Below are positions 33,234 through 42,107 of a stretch of 64,000 nt of DNA, one piece after another. The stretch's first letter is position 1, and the number at the start of each line of letters is the position of its first letter. Origin of the DNA: Pseudomonas wadenswilerensis (GTDB lineage Bacteria > Pseudomonadota > Gammaproteobacteria > Pseudomonadales > Pseudomonadaceae). The position numbers and the translations under genes were made by a program. The notes beneath the pieces were generated by a model. That model saw nothing but the letters and a program-made list of their open reading frames with translations. It was not told the DNA's origin and did not search any database. The stretch is from the NCBI RefSeq assembly GCF_900497695.1, contig NZ_UIDD01000010.1:496001-560000 (forward strand), in the 5' to 3' direction.

Positions 33234-33331
33234 CTGCGTTCCCAGTCGCCCGGAGCCCGCGTTATAGTCGTGCATGACAATTTTTCCGCCAGGGGCCATG
33301 TACCCCCGGCGCTACGTTAGAGGATCGGTTC

Positions 33332-34177
33332 ATGAAGTTCGAAGGCACCAGCGCTTATGTCGCTACAGACGACCTGAAACTGGCGGTCAACGCGGCGATC
33401 ACCCTGGAGCGGCCGCTGCTGGTCAAGGGCGAGCCGGGCACCGGCAAGACCATGCTTGCCGAGCAACTGGCCGAATCCTTTGGCGCCAAGCTGATCACCT
33501 GGCACATCAAGTCGACCACCAAGGCCCACCAGGGCCTCTACGAGTACGACGCGGTCAGCCGCCTGCGTGACTCGCAACTGGGCGTCGACAAGGTTCATGA
33601 CGTGCGCAACTACCTGAAGAAAGGCAAGCTCTGGGAGGCTTTCGAGTCCGAAGAGCGGGTCATTCTGCTGATCGACGAGATCGACAAGGCCGACATCGAG
33701 TTCCCCAACGACCTGTTGCAGGAACTGGACAAGATGGAGTTCTACGTTTACGAGACCGACGAGACGATCAAGGCCAAGCAGCGCCCGATCATCATCATTA
33801 CCTCGAACAACGAAAAAGAGCTGCCGGACGCCTTCCTGCGCCGCTGCTTCTTCCATTACATCGCCTTCCCCGACCGCACCACCCTGCAGCAGATCGTCGA
33901 TGTGCACTACCCGAACATCAAGCAGGACCTGGTCAGCGAAGCGCTGGACGTATTCTTCGACGTGCGCAAGGTGCCGGGCCTGAAGAAAAAGCCGTCCACC
34001 TCCGAGCTGGTCGACTGGCTCAAGCTGCTGATGGCCGACAACATCGGCGAAGCGGTGCTGCGCGAACGCGACCCGACCAAGGCCATCCCGCCGCTGGCCG
34101 GGGCCCTGGTCAAGAACGAACAGGACGTGCAGTTGCTCGAGCGCCTGGCCTTCATGAGCCGTCGCGGTAACCGCTGA
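33332..34177 (+). CDS. MoxR-family AAA+ ATPase
   Basis: A 281-residue AAA+ protein with Walker A GEPGTGKT (33-40), Walker B ILLIDEIDKAD, sensor 1 in IIIITSNNEKELPDAFLRR with the arginine-finger region RRCFFHY. MoxR ATPases act as chaperones for metal-cofactor or complex assembly and are almost always next to a VWA-domain partner, as here (16 bp gap). Which target complex this pair serves is not known. The start MKFEGTSAYV has GAGG upstream. Confidence 0.92.
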   Translation: MKFEGTSAYVATDDLKLAVNAAITLERPLLVKGEPGTGKTMLAEQLAESFGAKLITWHIKSTTKAHQGLYEYDAVSRLRDSQLGVDKVHDVRNYLKKGKLWEAFESEERVILLIDEIDKADIEFPNDLLQELDKMEFYVYETDETIKAKQRPIIIITSNNEKELPDAFLRRCFFHYIAFPDRTTLQQIVDVHYPNIKQDLVSEALDVFFDVRKVPGLKKKPSTSELVDWLKLLMADNIGEAVLRERDPTKAIPPLAGALVKNEQDVQLLERLAFMSRRGNR

Positions 34178-34193
34178 GCCGGGAGCAATAGCC

Positions 34194-35372
34194 ATGCTGC
34201 TCAATCTGTTCAATGAAATGCGCGCGGCCAAGGTGCCGGTTTCGGTGCGCGAACTGCTCGACTTGCTCAATGCCCTCAAGCAGCGCGTGACCTTTGCCGA
34301 CATGGACGAGTTCTACTACTTGTCGCGGGCCATCCTGGTCAAGGACGAGCGCCATTTCGACAAGTTCGACCGGGCGTTTTCGGCCTACTTCAAGGGCCTG
34401 GAGAACCTCGACCGGCACCTGGAAGCGCTGATTCCCGAAGACTGGCTGCGCAAGGAGTTCGAGCGCTCGCTGACTGACGAGGAGCGCGCGCAGATCCAGT
34501 CCCTGGGTGGGCTGGACAAGCTGATCGAAGAGTTCAAGAAGCGCCTTGAAGAGCAAAAGGAACGCCATGCCGGCGGCAACAAGTGGATCGGCACCGGCGG
34601 CACCAGCCCGTTCGGCTCGGGCGGCTTCAACCCCGAGGGCATCCGCGTCGGCGATGCCGGCAAGCGCCAGGGCAAGGCGGTCAAGGTCTGGGACCAGCGC
34701 GAGTACAAGAACCTCGACGACCAGGTCGAACTGGGCACGCGCAACATCAAGCTGGCCTTGCGCCGGCTGCGCAAGTTCGCCCGCCAGGGTGCGGCCGAAG
34801 AGCTGGATATCGACGGCACCATCGACCACACCGCCCGCGATGCCGGCCTGCTCAACATCCAGATGCGCCCGGAGCGGCGCAACAGCGTCAAGTTGCTGCT
34901 GCTGTTCGACATCGGCGGCTCGATGGACGCCCACGTGAAGATCTGCGAAGAGCTGTTCTCGGCCTGCAAGACCGAGTTCAAGCACCTGGAGTATTACTAC
35001 TTCCACAACTTCGTCTACGAGTCGGTGTGGAAGAACAACCTGCGCCGCACCTCGGAGCGCACCTCGACCCTGGACCTGCTGCACAAGTACGGCGCCGACT
35101 ACAAGGTGGTGTTCGTCGGCGACGCGGCCATGGCGCCCTATGAAATCACCCAGCCGGGCGGCAGCGTCGAGCACTGGAACGAAGAAGCCGGTTACGTGTG
35201 GATGCAGCGCTTCATGGAGAAGTACAAGAAGCTCATCTGGATCAACCCCTACCCGAAGGACACCTGGGGCTATACGGCCTCGACCAACATCGTTCGCGAG
35301 CTGGTCGAGGACCGGATGTTTCCGCTGACCTTGCGCGGGCTGGAGGAAGGGATGCGGTTTTTGTCCAAGTAG
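34194..35372 (+). CDS. VWA domain (CoxE-like) protein
   Basis: A 392-residue protein. The N-terminal helical part (MRAAKVPVSVRELLDLLNAL, LVKDERHFDKFDRAFSAYFK) is CoxE-like; a glycine-rich linker (GGNKWIGTGGTSPFGSGGFN) follows; the C-terminal von Willebrand A domain has a MIDAS site DIGGSMD (from about residue 239). It pairs with the MoxR ATPase 16 bp upstream; together they probably form an assembly chaperone. No substrate genes are adjacent. Confidence 0.9.
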   Translation: MLLNLFNEMRAAKVPVSVRELLDLLNALKQRVTFADMDEFYYLSRAILVKDERHFDKFDRAFSAYFKGLENLDRHLEALIPEDWLRKEFERSLTDEERAQIQSLGGLDKLIEEFKKRLEEQKERHAGGNKWIGTGGTSPFGSGGFNPEGIRVGDAGKRQGKAVKVWDQREYKNLDDQVELGTRNIKLALRRLRKFARQGAAEELDIDGTIDHTARDAGLLNIQMRPERRNSVKLLLLFDIGGSMDAHVKICEELFSACKTEFKHLEYYYFHNFVYESVWKNNLRRTSERTSTLDLLHKYGADYKVVFVGDAAMAPYEITQPGGSVEHWNEEAGYVWMQRFMEKYKKLIWINPYPKDTWGYTASTNIVRELVEDRMFPLTLRGLEEGMRFLSK

Positions 35373-35376
35373 ACAC

Positions 35377-35466
35377 GGGGCCGCTACGCGCCCCATCGCC
35401 GGCAAGGCCGGCTCCCACAGAGGTTTGCATTCACCTGTGGGAGCTGGCTTGCCAGCGATGAGGCCC
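35377..35466. repeat. REP doublet (REPIN)
   Basis: ATCGCCGGCAAGGCCGGCTC (with the GGGGCCGCTACGCGCCCC palindrome) and inverted CCTGTGGGAGCTGGCTTGCC, filling the gap between the VWA gene and the end of pxpC. Confidence 0.88.
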
Positions 35467-35468
35467 TC

Positions 35469-36389
35469 TCAGCCAACAAACCTTTCAAGAAACGCCCGCT
35501 GCTCAAGCCACGCAATCTCCTGCACCACCGGCCGAAACCGCACCACACTCCCCGGCAGCATCTGCGCCATCCTCGCCAGGGCCAGCGGCGTCAACGCGCC
35601 CAGGCGTGGATAACCACCAATGGTCTGACGGTCATTGAGCAGCACGATCGGCTGGCCGTCCGGCGGCACCTGCACCGCGCCTAAAGGGATACCTTCAGAG
35701 ATCATCGCCGGGCCCTGATACTGCAACACCGGCCCCAACAGGCGAATGCCCATGCGATCGGCCCGGCTGTCGAGGGTCCAGTCACGGTTGAACGCTTCGA
35801 ACAGGCTCATACCGCTGAAGTCGCCGATCTGCGCCCCCAACAGCAGATCAAGCGGCAACCTGTCGGTAAAGTCCGGCCAGAACGCCTCCGGCACTTCTTT
35901 AGGCGCCGGTGCCGCACCGCCATATTCCAGCTGTTGGCCCTTGGCCAGCGGCGAACCCAGGCCATCCAGCCCGCCCAGTTCCTCGCGCACCACGCTGGCA
36001 CAACTACCCAGCACCTGCGGCGCCTTGAAGCCACCCGGCGCGGCGATGTAGGCACGGGCACCGTGCAACGGCGCATTCAAGCGCAGGCGCTGGCCCTTGT
36101 TCATGCTGAAGCTGCGCCAGGGCTTGAGCGGCTGGCCGTCGAGCCGTGCGTCCAGGTCGGCACCGGCCAGGGCCAGGCAGCAGTCCTGCTCGGCAATCAG
36201 GCTGAAGCCACCGAGGGTGACCTCGACCACGGCGGCCCCAGGCCCATTGCCCAGCAGCCAGTTGGCCCAGCGCATCGACACCCAGTCCAGCGCCCCGCCC
36301 TGGGTCACGCCCAGGTGGCGCACGCCAAAGCGCCCGGCATCCTGCAACAGGCACAGCGGCGTGCTGGCCTCGATCGACAAGCGGCTCAT
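35469..36389 (-). CDS. pxpC: 5-oxoprolinase subunit C (biotin-dependent carboxyltransferase-like)
   Basis: PxpC is one of three subunits of the prokaryotic ATP-dependent 5-oxoprolinase (pyroglutamate to glutamate). The 306-residue protein has the family start IEASTPLCLLQDAGRFGVRH, TQGGALDWVSMRWANWLLGN, YIAAPGGFKAPQVLGSCAS, RADRMGIRLLGP and NDRQTIGGYPRLGAL. It overlaps pxpB by 4 bp and ends the operon MFS-pxpA-pxpB-pxpC. Confidence 0.93.
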   Translation of the reverse strand: MSRLSIEASTPLCLLQDAGRFGVRHLGVTQGGALDWVSMRWANWLLGNGPGAAVVEVTLGGFSLIAEQDCCLALAGADLDARLDGQPLKPWRSFSMNKGQRLRLNAPLHGARAYIAAPGGFKAPQVLGSCASVVREELGGLDGLGSPLAKGQQLEYGGAAPAPKEVPEAFWPDFTDRLPLDLLLGAQIGDFSGMSLFEAFNRDWTLDSRADRMGIRLLGPVLQYQGPAMISEGIPLGAVQVPPDGQPIVLLNDRQTIGGYPRLGALTPLALARMAQMLPGSVVRFRPVVQEIAWLEQRAFLERFVG

Positions 36390-37090
36390 GCCTGTGCCTC
36401 CAGCGGGGTATCGTCGCCGCCCAGGTTGATGAAGGTCGCGCGCTCGACAGCGACGAAACGTACCCGATCGCCTGGCTGCAGCAGGCTGTAGCCCTCACGC
36501 TGACGGTCAAAGAGTTTGCTCGGGGTGCGCCCGATCAGGTTCCAGCCACCAGGGGAAACCGCTGGATAGGCGGCGGTCTGCCGCTCGGCAATCCCGACAC
36601 TGCCGGCCGCCACGCGTTTGCGCGGGGTGGCCAGGCGCGGCGCGGCCAGTGCTTCTTCGACCAGGCCCATGAAGGCGAAGCCGGGGGCAAAGCCAAGGGC
36701 GAACACCTGATATTCACGCTCGCTGTGGCGGCGAATGATGTCTGCCACCGTTGTGTTGCAACGCTCGGCCAGCAGCTTCAGCTCCGGGCCGACGCTCAGG
36801 TCGTACCACACCGGGATCTCATGCTCACGGCCACCGCTGCCAGCGTCCGCTTGCAGGTCGTTGAGCGCTTCACGGATGCACGCCTGTGCCACGGCTGGTG
36901 ATACCTGGAGCAGGTCGAAATGCACCATCAGCGTGGTATAGGACGGCACCAGATCAACCAGGCGCTCGGCAAAAGCGCTGCGCAGGCGCTGGCTGGCGGC
37001 GAGCATCCACGGCATGTTGCTTTCGTCGATGCGGTCGAACAGGCGCACCATCAGGCAGTCGATGGCCACCACCTCAATACGGTAGTTCAT
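36386..37090 (-). CDS. pxpB: 5-oxoprolinase subunit B
   Basis: A 234-residue protein of the KipI/PxpB family. Typical segments: an N-terminal strand-helix region DCLMVRLFDRIDESNMPW, VPSYTTLMVHFD, the central EIPVWYDLSVGPELKLLAER, and FALGFAPGFAFMGLVEEALA with RKRVAAGSVGIAERQTAAYP close to the C-terminus. PxpB acts with PxpC and PxpA in 5-oxoproline hydrolysis. It overlaps both neighbours by 4 bp, so translation is coupled across the operon. Confidence 0.93.
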   Translation of the reverse strand: MNYRIEVVAIDCLMVRLFDRIDESNMPWMLAASQRLRSAFAERLVDLVPSYTTLMVHFDLLQVSPAVAQACIREALNDLQADAGSGGREHEIPVWYDLSVGPELKLLAERCNTTVADIIRRHSEREYQVFALGFAPGFAFMGLVEEALAAPRLATPRKRVAAGSVGIAERQTAAYPAVSPGGWNLIGRTPSKLFDRQREGYSLLQPGDRVRFVAVERATFINLGGDDTPLEAQA

Positions 37091-37839
37091 GGCACCGCCT
37101 GGGCATCAAGGGCCTGACGGATCTGCCGTACAGCGGCGATCGAGCTGTCGTTGTCGCCATGCACGCACAGGGTATGAGCCTGCAACTGCAACGGGCTGCC
37201 ATCGCTGGCAATCAGCGGCTCGCCCCGGGCCAGGCGCAGGGCCTGCTCGACGATCACCGCCGGATCGTGGTGCACCGCCCCCGGCAAGCGCCGCGACAGC
37301 AGGTGGCCGCTGGCGTCATAGGCGCGGTCGGCAAAGGCCTCGAACCACAGGGTCACACCGTACTCATCACCCAGGGCCTGGGCCGCGCTGTTGTCGGCGG
37401 TGGCCATCAGCATCAGCGGCAACTGCCGGTCATAGGCGGCCACCGCTTCCAGCACGGCACGCAGCTTGAGCGGGTCGGCCATCATGTCGTTGTACAGCGC
37501 GCCGTGGGGTTTGACGTAGGCAACCTGCGTCCCCTGGGTACGGCAAATGCCGTCCAGGGCGCCGATCTGGTAATGCAGCAGGTCGCGGATTTCCTCGGCG
37601 CTGCAGGCCATGGAGCGGCGGCCGAAGCCAGCCAGGTCCTGGTAGGCGGGGTGGGCGCCGATGCGCACCTGGCTGGCCACGGCCAGGGCCACGGTCTTGC
37701 GCATGATGCCGGGGTCGCCGGCGTGGAAGCCGCAGGCGATGTTGGCGCAATCAACATAGGGCATGACCTGGGCGTCCAGGCCCATGGTCCAGCTGCCAAA
37801 ACTTTCACCCATATCGCAATTCAATAGCAGGCGGCTCAC
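37087..37839 (-). CDS. pxpA: 5-oxoprolinase subunit A (LamB/YcsF family)
   Basis: A 250-residue LamB/YcsF protein, the hydrolase-like subunit of 5-oxoprolinase. It begins LLLNCDMGESFGSWTMG (NxDxGE motif), then NIACGFHAGDP, RIGAHPAYQDLAGFGRRSM, VAYVKPHGALYNDM and HGDNDSS. I place the start at the GTG giving MSRLLLNC because AAGGAG is eight bases before it; the other in-frame GTG nine bases upstream touches the ribosome site. It follows the transporter gene by 25 bp. Confidence 0.92.
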   Translation of the reverse strand: MSRLLLNCDMGESFGSWTMGLDAQVMPYVDCANIACGFHAGDPGIMRKTVALAVASQVRIGAHPAYQDLAGFGRRSMACSAEEIRDLLHYQIGALDGICRTQGTQVAYVKPHGALYNDMMADPLKLRAVLEAVAAYDRQLPLMLMATADNSAAQALGDEYGVTLWFEAFADRAYDASGHLLSRRLPGAVHHDPAVIVEQALRLARGEPLIASDGSPLQLQAHTLCVHGDNDSSIAAVRQIRQALDAQAVP

Positions 37840-37864
37840 GACTGACACTCCTTCAGGCTCGGCC

Positions 37865-39151
37865 TCATTGGGCTTCTAGTTCTTTGCCGCGGGTTTCCGG
37901 CAGGCTCAGTGCTGCCAGAATTACCACTCCGTAGGACACCGCGGCAAATCCGCCGATGCCCAGGCCCAGGGGGATCTTCTGGCTGAGCAGGCCGATCAGC
38001 AGCGGGAAGAACGCTGCCAGGGCACGGCCGATGTTGTAGCAAAAGCCCTGGCCCGAGCCGCGGATGCGGGTGGGGAACAGTTCGGTGAGAAACGCGCCCA
38101 TGCCGCTGAAGATCCCCGAGGCGAAGAAGCCCAGTGGGAAGCCCAGCCACAACATCACGCCGTCGCTGACCGGCAGCTGGGTGTAAAGCAGGACAATGAT
38201 GAACGAGCCGACGGCAAACAGGATGAAGTTCTTTTTGCGCCCCAGCAGGTCGGTCAGGTAGGCGCTGATCACATAGCCGATGTAGGAGCCGAAGATCACC
38301 ATCGCCAGGTAGCCACCGGTGCCGAGCACACTCAGGCCGCGCTCGTTCTTGAGGAAGGTCGGCAGCCACGAGGTGATGGCGTAGTAACCGCCCAGGGCGC
38401 CGGTGGTCAGCAACGAGGCGCGAAGGGTGGTGAAGAGCATGCCCGGGGCGAAGATTTCATAGAAGTGCGAAGGCGCTTCGGTCTTTTGCGCAGCCTTGGC
38501 CTGCTGGTAGATCTCCGGGTCCTTGACCAGGCGCCGGACGAAAATCACGAACACCGCTGGCACGATGCCCAGCAGGAACAGCGCACGCCAGGCGTCTTCG
38601 GGCGGCAACAGCGAGAACAGCACGGCATACAGGATCGCCGTCAGGCCCCAGCCAATGGCCCAGCCGGACTGCACCATGCCCACCGCCTTGCCGCGGTCCT
38701 GGGCGCGGATCACTTCACCGATCAGCACCGCGCCAGCCGTCCACTCGCCGCCAAAGCCAAAGCCCATCAGGGTGCGGGCAATCAGCAGCTGTTCGTAGTT
38801 CTGGGCAAAGCCGCAGAGGAAGGTGAAAAACGCGAACCACAGCACTGTCAGTTGCAGGGTGCGCACGCGGCCGATACGGTCAGAGAGGATACCGGCAATC
38901 CAGCCACCGAGGGCCGAGGCGATCAGGGTGCTGGTGTGGATCAGTCCGGCCTCGGCGGTGGTGATGCCCCACAGGGCGATCAGGGTGGGGATGACGAAGC
39001 TGAGCATCTGCGTGTCCATGCCATCCAGGCCGTAGCCGATCTTGCAGCTCCAGAAGGTCCGGCGTTCCTGCTTGTTGATGTTGCGGTACCAGTCGAATGG
39101 CCCCGCCACTGACCTGGCTTTGACCTGTTGCTGCACGCCCGATGGGTTCAT
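37865..39151 (-). CDS. MFS metabolite:H+ symporter, probable 5-oxoproline or carboxylate uptake
   Basis: A 428-residue twelve-helix major facilitator with family loops GGWIAGILSDRIGRVRTLQL (loop 2-3) and AYLTDLLGRKKNFILFAVG (loop 8-9), MGFGFGGEWTAGAVLIGE (helix 4-5 motif of the sialate/sugar acid:H+ branch) and FLTELFPTRIRGSGQGF. N-terminal cytosolic segment ends FDWYRNINKQERRTFWSCKI. It is the first gene of the operon with pxpABC, so pyroglutamate or a related acid is a likely substrate; this is by context. GAGG lies upstream of the ATG. Confidence 0.87.
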   Translation of the reverse strand: MNPSGVQQQVKARSVAGPFDWYRNINKQERRTFWSCKIGYGLDGMDTQMLSFVIPTLIALWGITTAEAGLIHTSTLIASALGGWIAGILSDRIGRVRTLQLTVLWFAFFTFLCGFAQNYEQLLIARTLMGFGFGGEWTAGAVLIGEVIRAQDRGKAVGMVQSGWAIGWGLTAILYAVLFSLLPPEDAWRALFLLGIVPAVFVIFVRRLVKDPEIYQQAKAAQKTEAPSHFYEIFAPGMLFTTLRASLLTTGALGGYYAITSWLPTFLKNERGLSVLGTGGYLAMVIFGSYIGYVISAYLTDLLGRKKNFILFAVGSFIIVLLYTQLPVSDGVMLWLGFPLGFFASGIFSGMGAFLTELFPTRIRGSGQGFCYNIGRALAAFFPLLIGLLSQKIPLGLGIGGFAAVSYGVVILAALSLPETRGKELEAQ

Positions 39152-39182
39152 GGTTGCCTCAGCTTGTTGGTATTGTTTTAAC

Positions 39183-39239
39183 GACGACAACATGTGTCGC
39201 GGCCTGAGGATCATTTTTCGACGGGTGCGGGTTGTCGTC
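39183..39239. promoter_or_regulatory. divergent promoter region with a 9-bp inverted repeat
   Basis: GACGACAAC (39183-39191) and GTTGTCGTC (39231-39239) form a perfect inverted repeat 39 bp apart in the 142-bp gap between the leftward MFS-pxpABC operon and the rightward LysR gene. LysR regulators usually bind such divergent intervals, so this is a candidate operator pair. Confidence 0.4.
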
Positions 39240-39293
39240 CAACGAGAAAAACCAGCTGTCTGGCATAAGAAAAACTTGATCAGTGAGCGCGCC

Positions 39294-40205
39294 ATGAACC
39301 TCAAATTCCTCGAAACCTTCGTCTGGGTCGCCCGGCTCAAGAGCTTTCGCCTGACCGCCGAAAAACTCTTCACCACCCAGGCCTCGATCTCCAGCCGCAT
39401 TGCCGCGCTGGAGGCCGACCTCGGGGTCAGGTTGCTGCTGCGCGACTCACGGGGCGTGAGCCTGACCCCGGAAGGCAGCAAGGTGCTGGAATACGCCGAA
39501 CAGATGCTCGATACCGCCAAGGCCCTCAAGCAATCGCTGGACAGCGACCGGGCCAAGGTCGGGCGGATTCGCATCGGCGTGATGGACACGGTGATCCACA
39601 CCTGGATGAGCCCGCTGGTCTCGGAGCTGATGGAGCGCTACCCGCAGGTGGAGATCGAACTGGTCGCCGATACTGCACTGAACTTGCGCGAACAGCTGCA
39701 AAAAGGCTTTCTCGATGTGATTCTGCAAACCGACCTGTTGCGCCAGGAAACGATCCGCAGCCTGGACCTGGCGCGCTACCCCATGGGCTGGATCGTCGCC
39801 AGCCAGTCGATCTACAACCGCGACTACGCGTCGCTGGCGGACCTGGCCCGCGAGCGCATCATCACCTTCTCGAAGAACTCGCGGCCCCACCAGGAAGTGC
39901 TCAGCCTGTTGCAGGCCGAAGGCGTCGGCGCACCACGGCTGAACTGCGTGAACTCGGTGGCGGCGATTACCCGCTTGTTGCGTGATGGTTTTGGTATCGG
40001 CGCCCTGCCGCCAGCGCTGGTCAGCGAAGAGCTGGCCCGTGGCGAACTGATTCTGTTGCCGCTGGCCCGGCAACCACCGAGCCTGGAGCTGGTGGTGGCC
40101 TGGCAGACCGGCGTCGAGCTGGTCGATGAAGTGGTGCAGCTGTGCCGCAACGTGCTGGAGCGCTACGCTCGCGATGCCGGGCCGCAGCGCATCGTGCTGG
40201 TTTAG
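39294..40205 (+). CDS. LysR family regulator, divergent from the 5-oxoprolinase operon
   Basis: A 303-residue LysR-type regulator with N-terminal helix-turn-helix (SFRLTAEKLFTTQASISSRI, about 17-36), linker helix and a C-terminal substrate-binding fold (RIRIGVMDTVIHTWMSPLV, NCVNSVAAITRLLRDGFGIG). Being divergent from MFS-pxpABC, it probably senses 5-oxoproline or a related metabolite and activates that operon. The ATG at MNLKFLETFV fits the family N-terminus. Confidence 0.92.
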   Translation: MNLKFLETFVWVARLKSFRLTAEKLFTTQASISSRIAALEADLGVRLLLRDSRGVSLTPEGSKVLEYAEQMLDTAKALKQSLDSDRAKVGRIRIGVMDTVIHTWMSPLVSELMERYPQVEIELVADTALNLREQLQKGFLDVILQTDLLRQETIRSLDLARYPMGWIVASQSIYNRDYASLADLARERIITFSKNSRPHQEVLSLLQAEGVGAPRLNCVNSVAAITRLLRDGFGIGALPPALVSEELARGELILLPLARQPPSLELVVAWQTGVELVDEVVQLCRNVLERYARDAGPQRIVLV

Positions 40206-40723
40206 CGCCAGCTCTCCTGCACGGCCTTGCGTCGCCCGCCGAGTGCCACCCAGCCGAGCAACAGCAGCAGGCTTTCGACCACCAGCGCCAGCACCAGCGC
40301 GCAGCTCAGGCCCCAGGCCAGGGCTTCGGGGTTGAGAAGGATCTGGTAGCGATAGCCGTTGAGGGTTTCTTCGCGCAGTTGCGGGTTGGCGGCCGCCAGC
40401 ACATGCCAGGTTTTTGCCAGCCACGGGCCTTGGAGAATCTGCCACTCCTGCTCGAACTGGCGGTTGCGGATCAGCAGGCTTTCAATGCTGTTGGCATCGC
40501 TGGTGAACACCGGATCGTCGCTGCTGCGGTAATGGCGCACCAGCGCCTGCAGGTCGCCGTTGAAGAAACGTCTGGCGGTGTCTTCAAAGCCCTTGAGGCC
40601 CTCACGGGACTCGAGCAGGTGCGCCTCGACCCGCTGGCCGTAATCGACGATATAGCCCGGAACCTGCAGCCCGACCAGCAAACCGCAGGTAAACAACAGC
40701 AAGCGCAGGTAACTTCTGAACAT
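40202..40723 (-). CDS. DUF2937 family membrane protein
   Basis: A 173-residue protein with a transmembrane helix at each end: YLRLLLFTCGLLVGLQVPGY near the N-terminus and AWGLSCALVLALVVESLLLLLG near the C-terminus. A charged domain lies between (EAHLLESREGLKGFEDTARR; SNSIESLLIRNRQFEQEW-type helices). This matches DUF2937, a Pseudomonas-type family of unknown function. AAGGA precedes the ATG; it begins 10 bp after the amidotransferase gene and is likely co-transcribed with it. Its stop codon overlaps that of the LysR gene. Confidence 0.8.
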   Translation of the reverse strand: MFRSYLRLLLFTCGLLVGLQVPGYIVDYGQRVEAHLLESREGLKGFEDTARRFFNGDLQALVRHYRSSDDPVFTSDANSIESLLIRNRQFEQEWQILQGPWLAKTWHVLAAANPQLREETLNGYRYQILLNPEALAWGLSCALVLALVVESLLLLLGWVALGGRRKAVQESWR

Positions 40724-40733
40724 GGACTGATCC

Positions 40734-41510
40734 TTAGCTGGCCTGACCTTCGGCGATGCATTCGCCACGGCGCCACAGGGCCCACTGGCCAGGCTCGTAG
40801 CGGTGCCAGGTTTCGTTCTCGGTGAGGGCCTCGGTGGCGATCACCGTGACCACATCGTTAGGGGTGGTTTCGGCCTGGAAGTCGACGATCACGTCGACGT
40901 CCTTCAGCCGTGCCGGGCCGAACGGCGCACGTCGGGTGATGTGCACCAGCTTGGTCGAGCAGAAGCAGAACAGCCAGTCGCCATCGCTGAACAGGCAGTT
41001 GAACACGCCCTTGCCACGGTATTCGGCACAGGCCTCGACCAGCACCGGCAGCAACTGCTCGACCTCAACCGGCTCGGGGAAGGCTTCGCGCACGCGGTTG
41101 AGCAGGTCGCAGAACGCCGCTTCGCTGTCGGTGTCGCCAATCGGCCGGTAAAAGGTCGCCTGCCCCTTGAACTCACCGAGCTGACCATTGTGCGCAAAGC
41201 ACCAGTTGCGGCCCCACAGCTCGCGCACGAACGGATGGGTGTTGGACAGGCAGACCTTGCCGACATTGGCCTGGCGAATGTGGCCGATCACGACTTCGCT
41301 CTTGATCGGGTAGCGCTGCACCAGGTTGGCGACTTCCGACTCGCAACTGGCAGCCGGGTCCTGGAACAGGCGCAGGCCACGGCCCTCGTAGAAGGCGATG
41401 CCCCAGCCGTCACGGTGCGGGCCGGTGCGCCCGCCGCGCTGCATCAGCCCGGTGAAGCTGAAAACGATGTCGGTCGGCACATTGGCACTCATGCCCAGTA
41501 GTTCACACAT
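40734..41510 (-). CDS. class II glutamine amidotransferase (YafJ-like)
   Basis: A 258-residue Ntn-type glutamine amidotransferase. The nucleophile Cys2 (MCELLGMSANVPTD) is exposed after Met removal. HRDGWGIAFYEGRGLRLF, IGHIRQANVGKVCLSNTHPF (with the glutamine-binding Arg) and CFAHNGQL (Asn-Gly oxyanion) follow. No synthetase domain is attached, so its acceptor is unknown; YafJ-like proteins are mostly uncharacterised. It is followed by the DUF2937 gene. Confidence 0.9.
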   Translation of the reverse strand: MCELLGMSANVPTDIVFSFTGLMQRGGRTGPHRDGWGIAFYEGRGLRLFQDPAASCESEVANLVQRYPIKSEVVIGHIRQANVGKVCLSNTHPFVRELWGRNWCFAHNGQLGEFKGQATFYRPIGDTDSEAAFCDLLNRVREAFPEPVEVEQLLPVLVEACAEYRGKGVFNCLFSDGDWLFCFCSTKLVHITRRAPFGPARLKDVDVIVDFQAETTPNDVVTVIATEALTENETWHRYEPGQWALWRRGECIAEGQAS

Positions 41511-41531
41511 GCTTGGCTGCTCCGGGCAATC

Positions 41532-42023
41532 CTACAGACGCGGCTCGACCCGCGTGCCACTGCCGCCCAGCGGCGCTGCAGGTGGCGGGTTACGGTAGCG
41601 GTCGCTGCGGTCGGCGGCGAACGGCTCATCGCTCACAGGCTCGTCGGCATCACGCTGGGCGGCCGCTTCGGCCTGCTCGCGGCGGGCCTTGGCGCGCCGC
41701 TCAAGCGGCCAGCGGATGAGCACGAACAGCGCATACAGGGTGAACGCGAGCATGCCGTACATGGCCAGGTCAGCAGCGGCGCGCAGGGCGTTGTTGCCGA
41801 CCTTGAACAAGGTATCGAGGGCGGCGATGGCGATGGCCGGGGCGAATTTTTCCTTGACCGGGTCGACGATGGTCGGGGTCAACAGCAGTACCGCCATCAG
41901 CACCCGCAGCGGCTCACGCAGCCAGCGCCACATCCATGAGGTCAGGCGAAAGCCCACCAACAGGCATCCCAAGGCGGCAAGGGCGTAGAGGCCCCAGGCG
42001 AGCAGATAGTCGTTCTCGGTCAT
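41532..42023 (-). CDS. hypothetical inner-membrane protein
   Basis: A 163-residue protein with three or four hydrophobic helices (LAWGLYALAALGCLLVGFRL, PLRVLMAVLLLTPTIVDPVK, LAMYGMLAFTLYALFVLIRW) and a soluble, charged C-terminal tail of about 50 residues (RRAKARREQAEAAAQRDADE and a proline-rich end). The helices resemble a small conserved Pseudomonas membrane family; function unknown. It lies 21 bp upstream of the amidotransferase gene on the same strand and may be the first gene of a three-gene unit. Confidence 0.75.
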   Translation of the reverse strand: MTENDYLLAWGLYALAALGCLLVGFRLTSWMWRWLREPLRVLMAVLLLTPTIVDPVKEKFAPAIAIAALDTLFKVGNNALRAAADLAMYGMLAFTLYALFVLIRWPLERRAKARREQAEAAAQRDADEPVSDEPFAADRSDRYRNPPPAAPLGGSGTRVEPRL

Positions 42024-42107
42024 GGTGTCCGTGGCAAGCTAGGCAAATAGATGCTTATGATAAACACTTTTCCGCGCGCAGGCGCCCCCCAGCCAAGAGA
42101 ACCCCGC

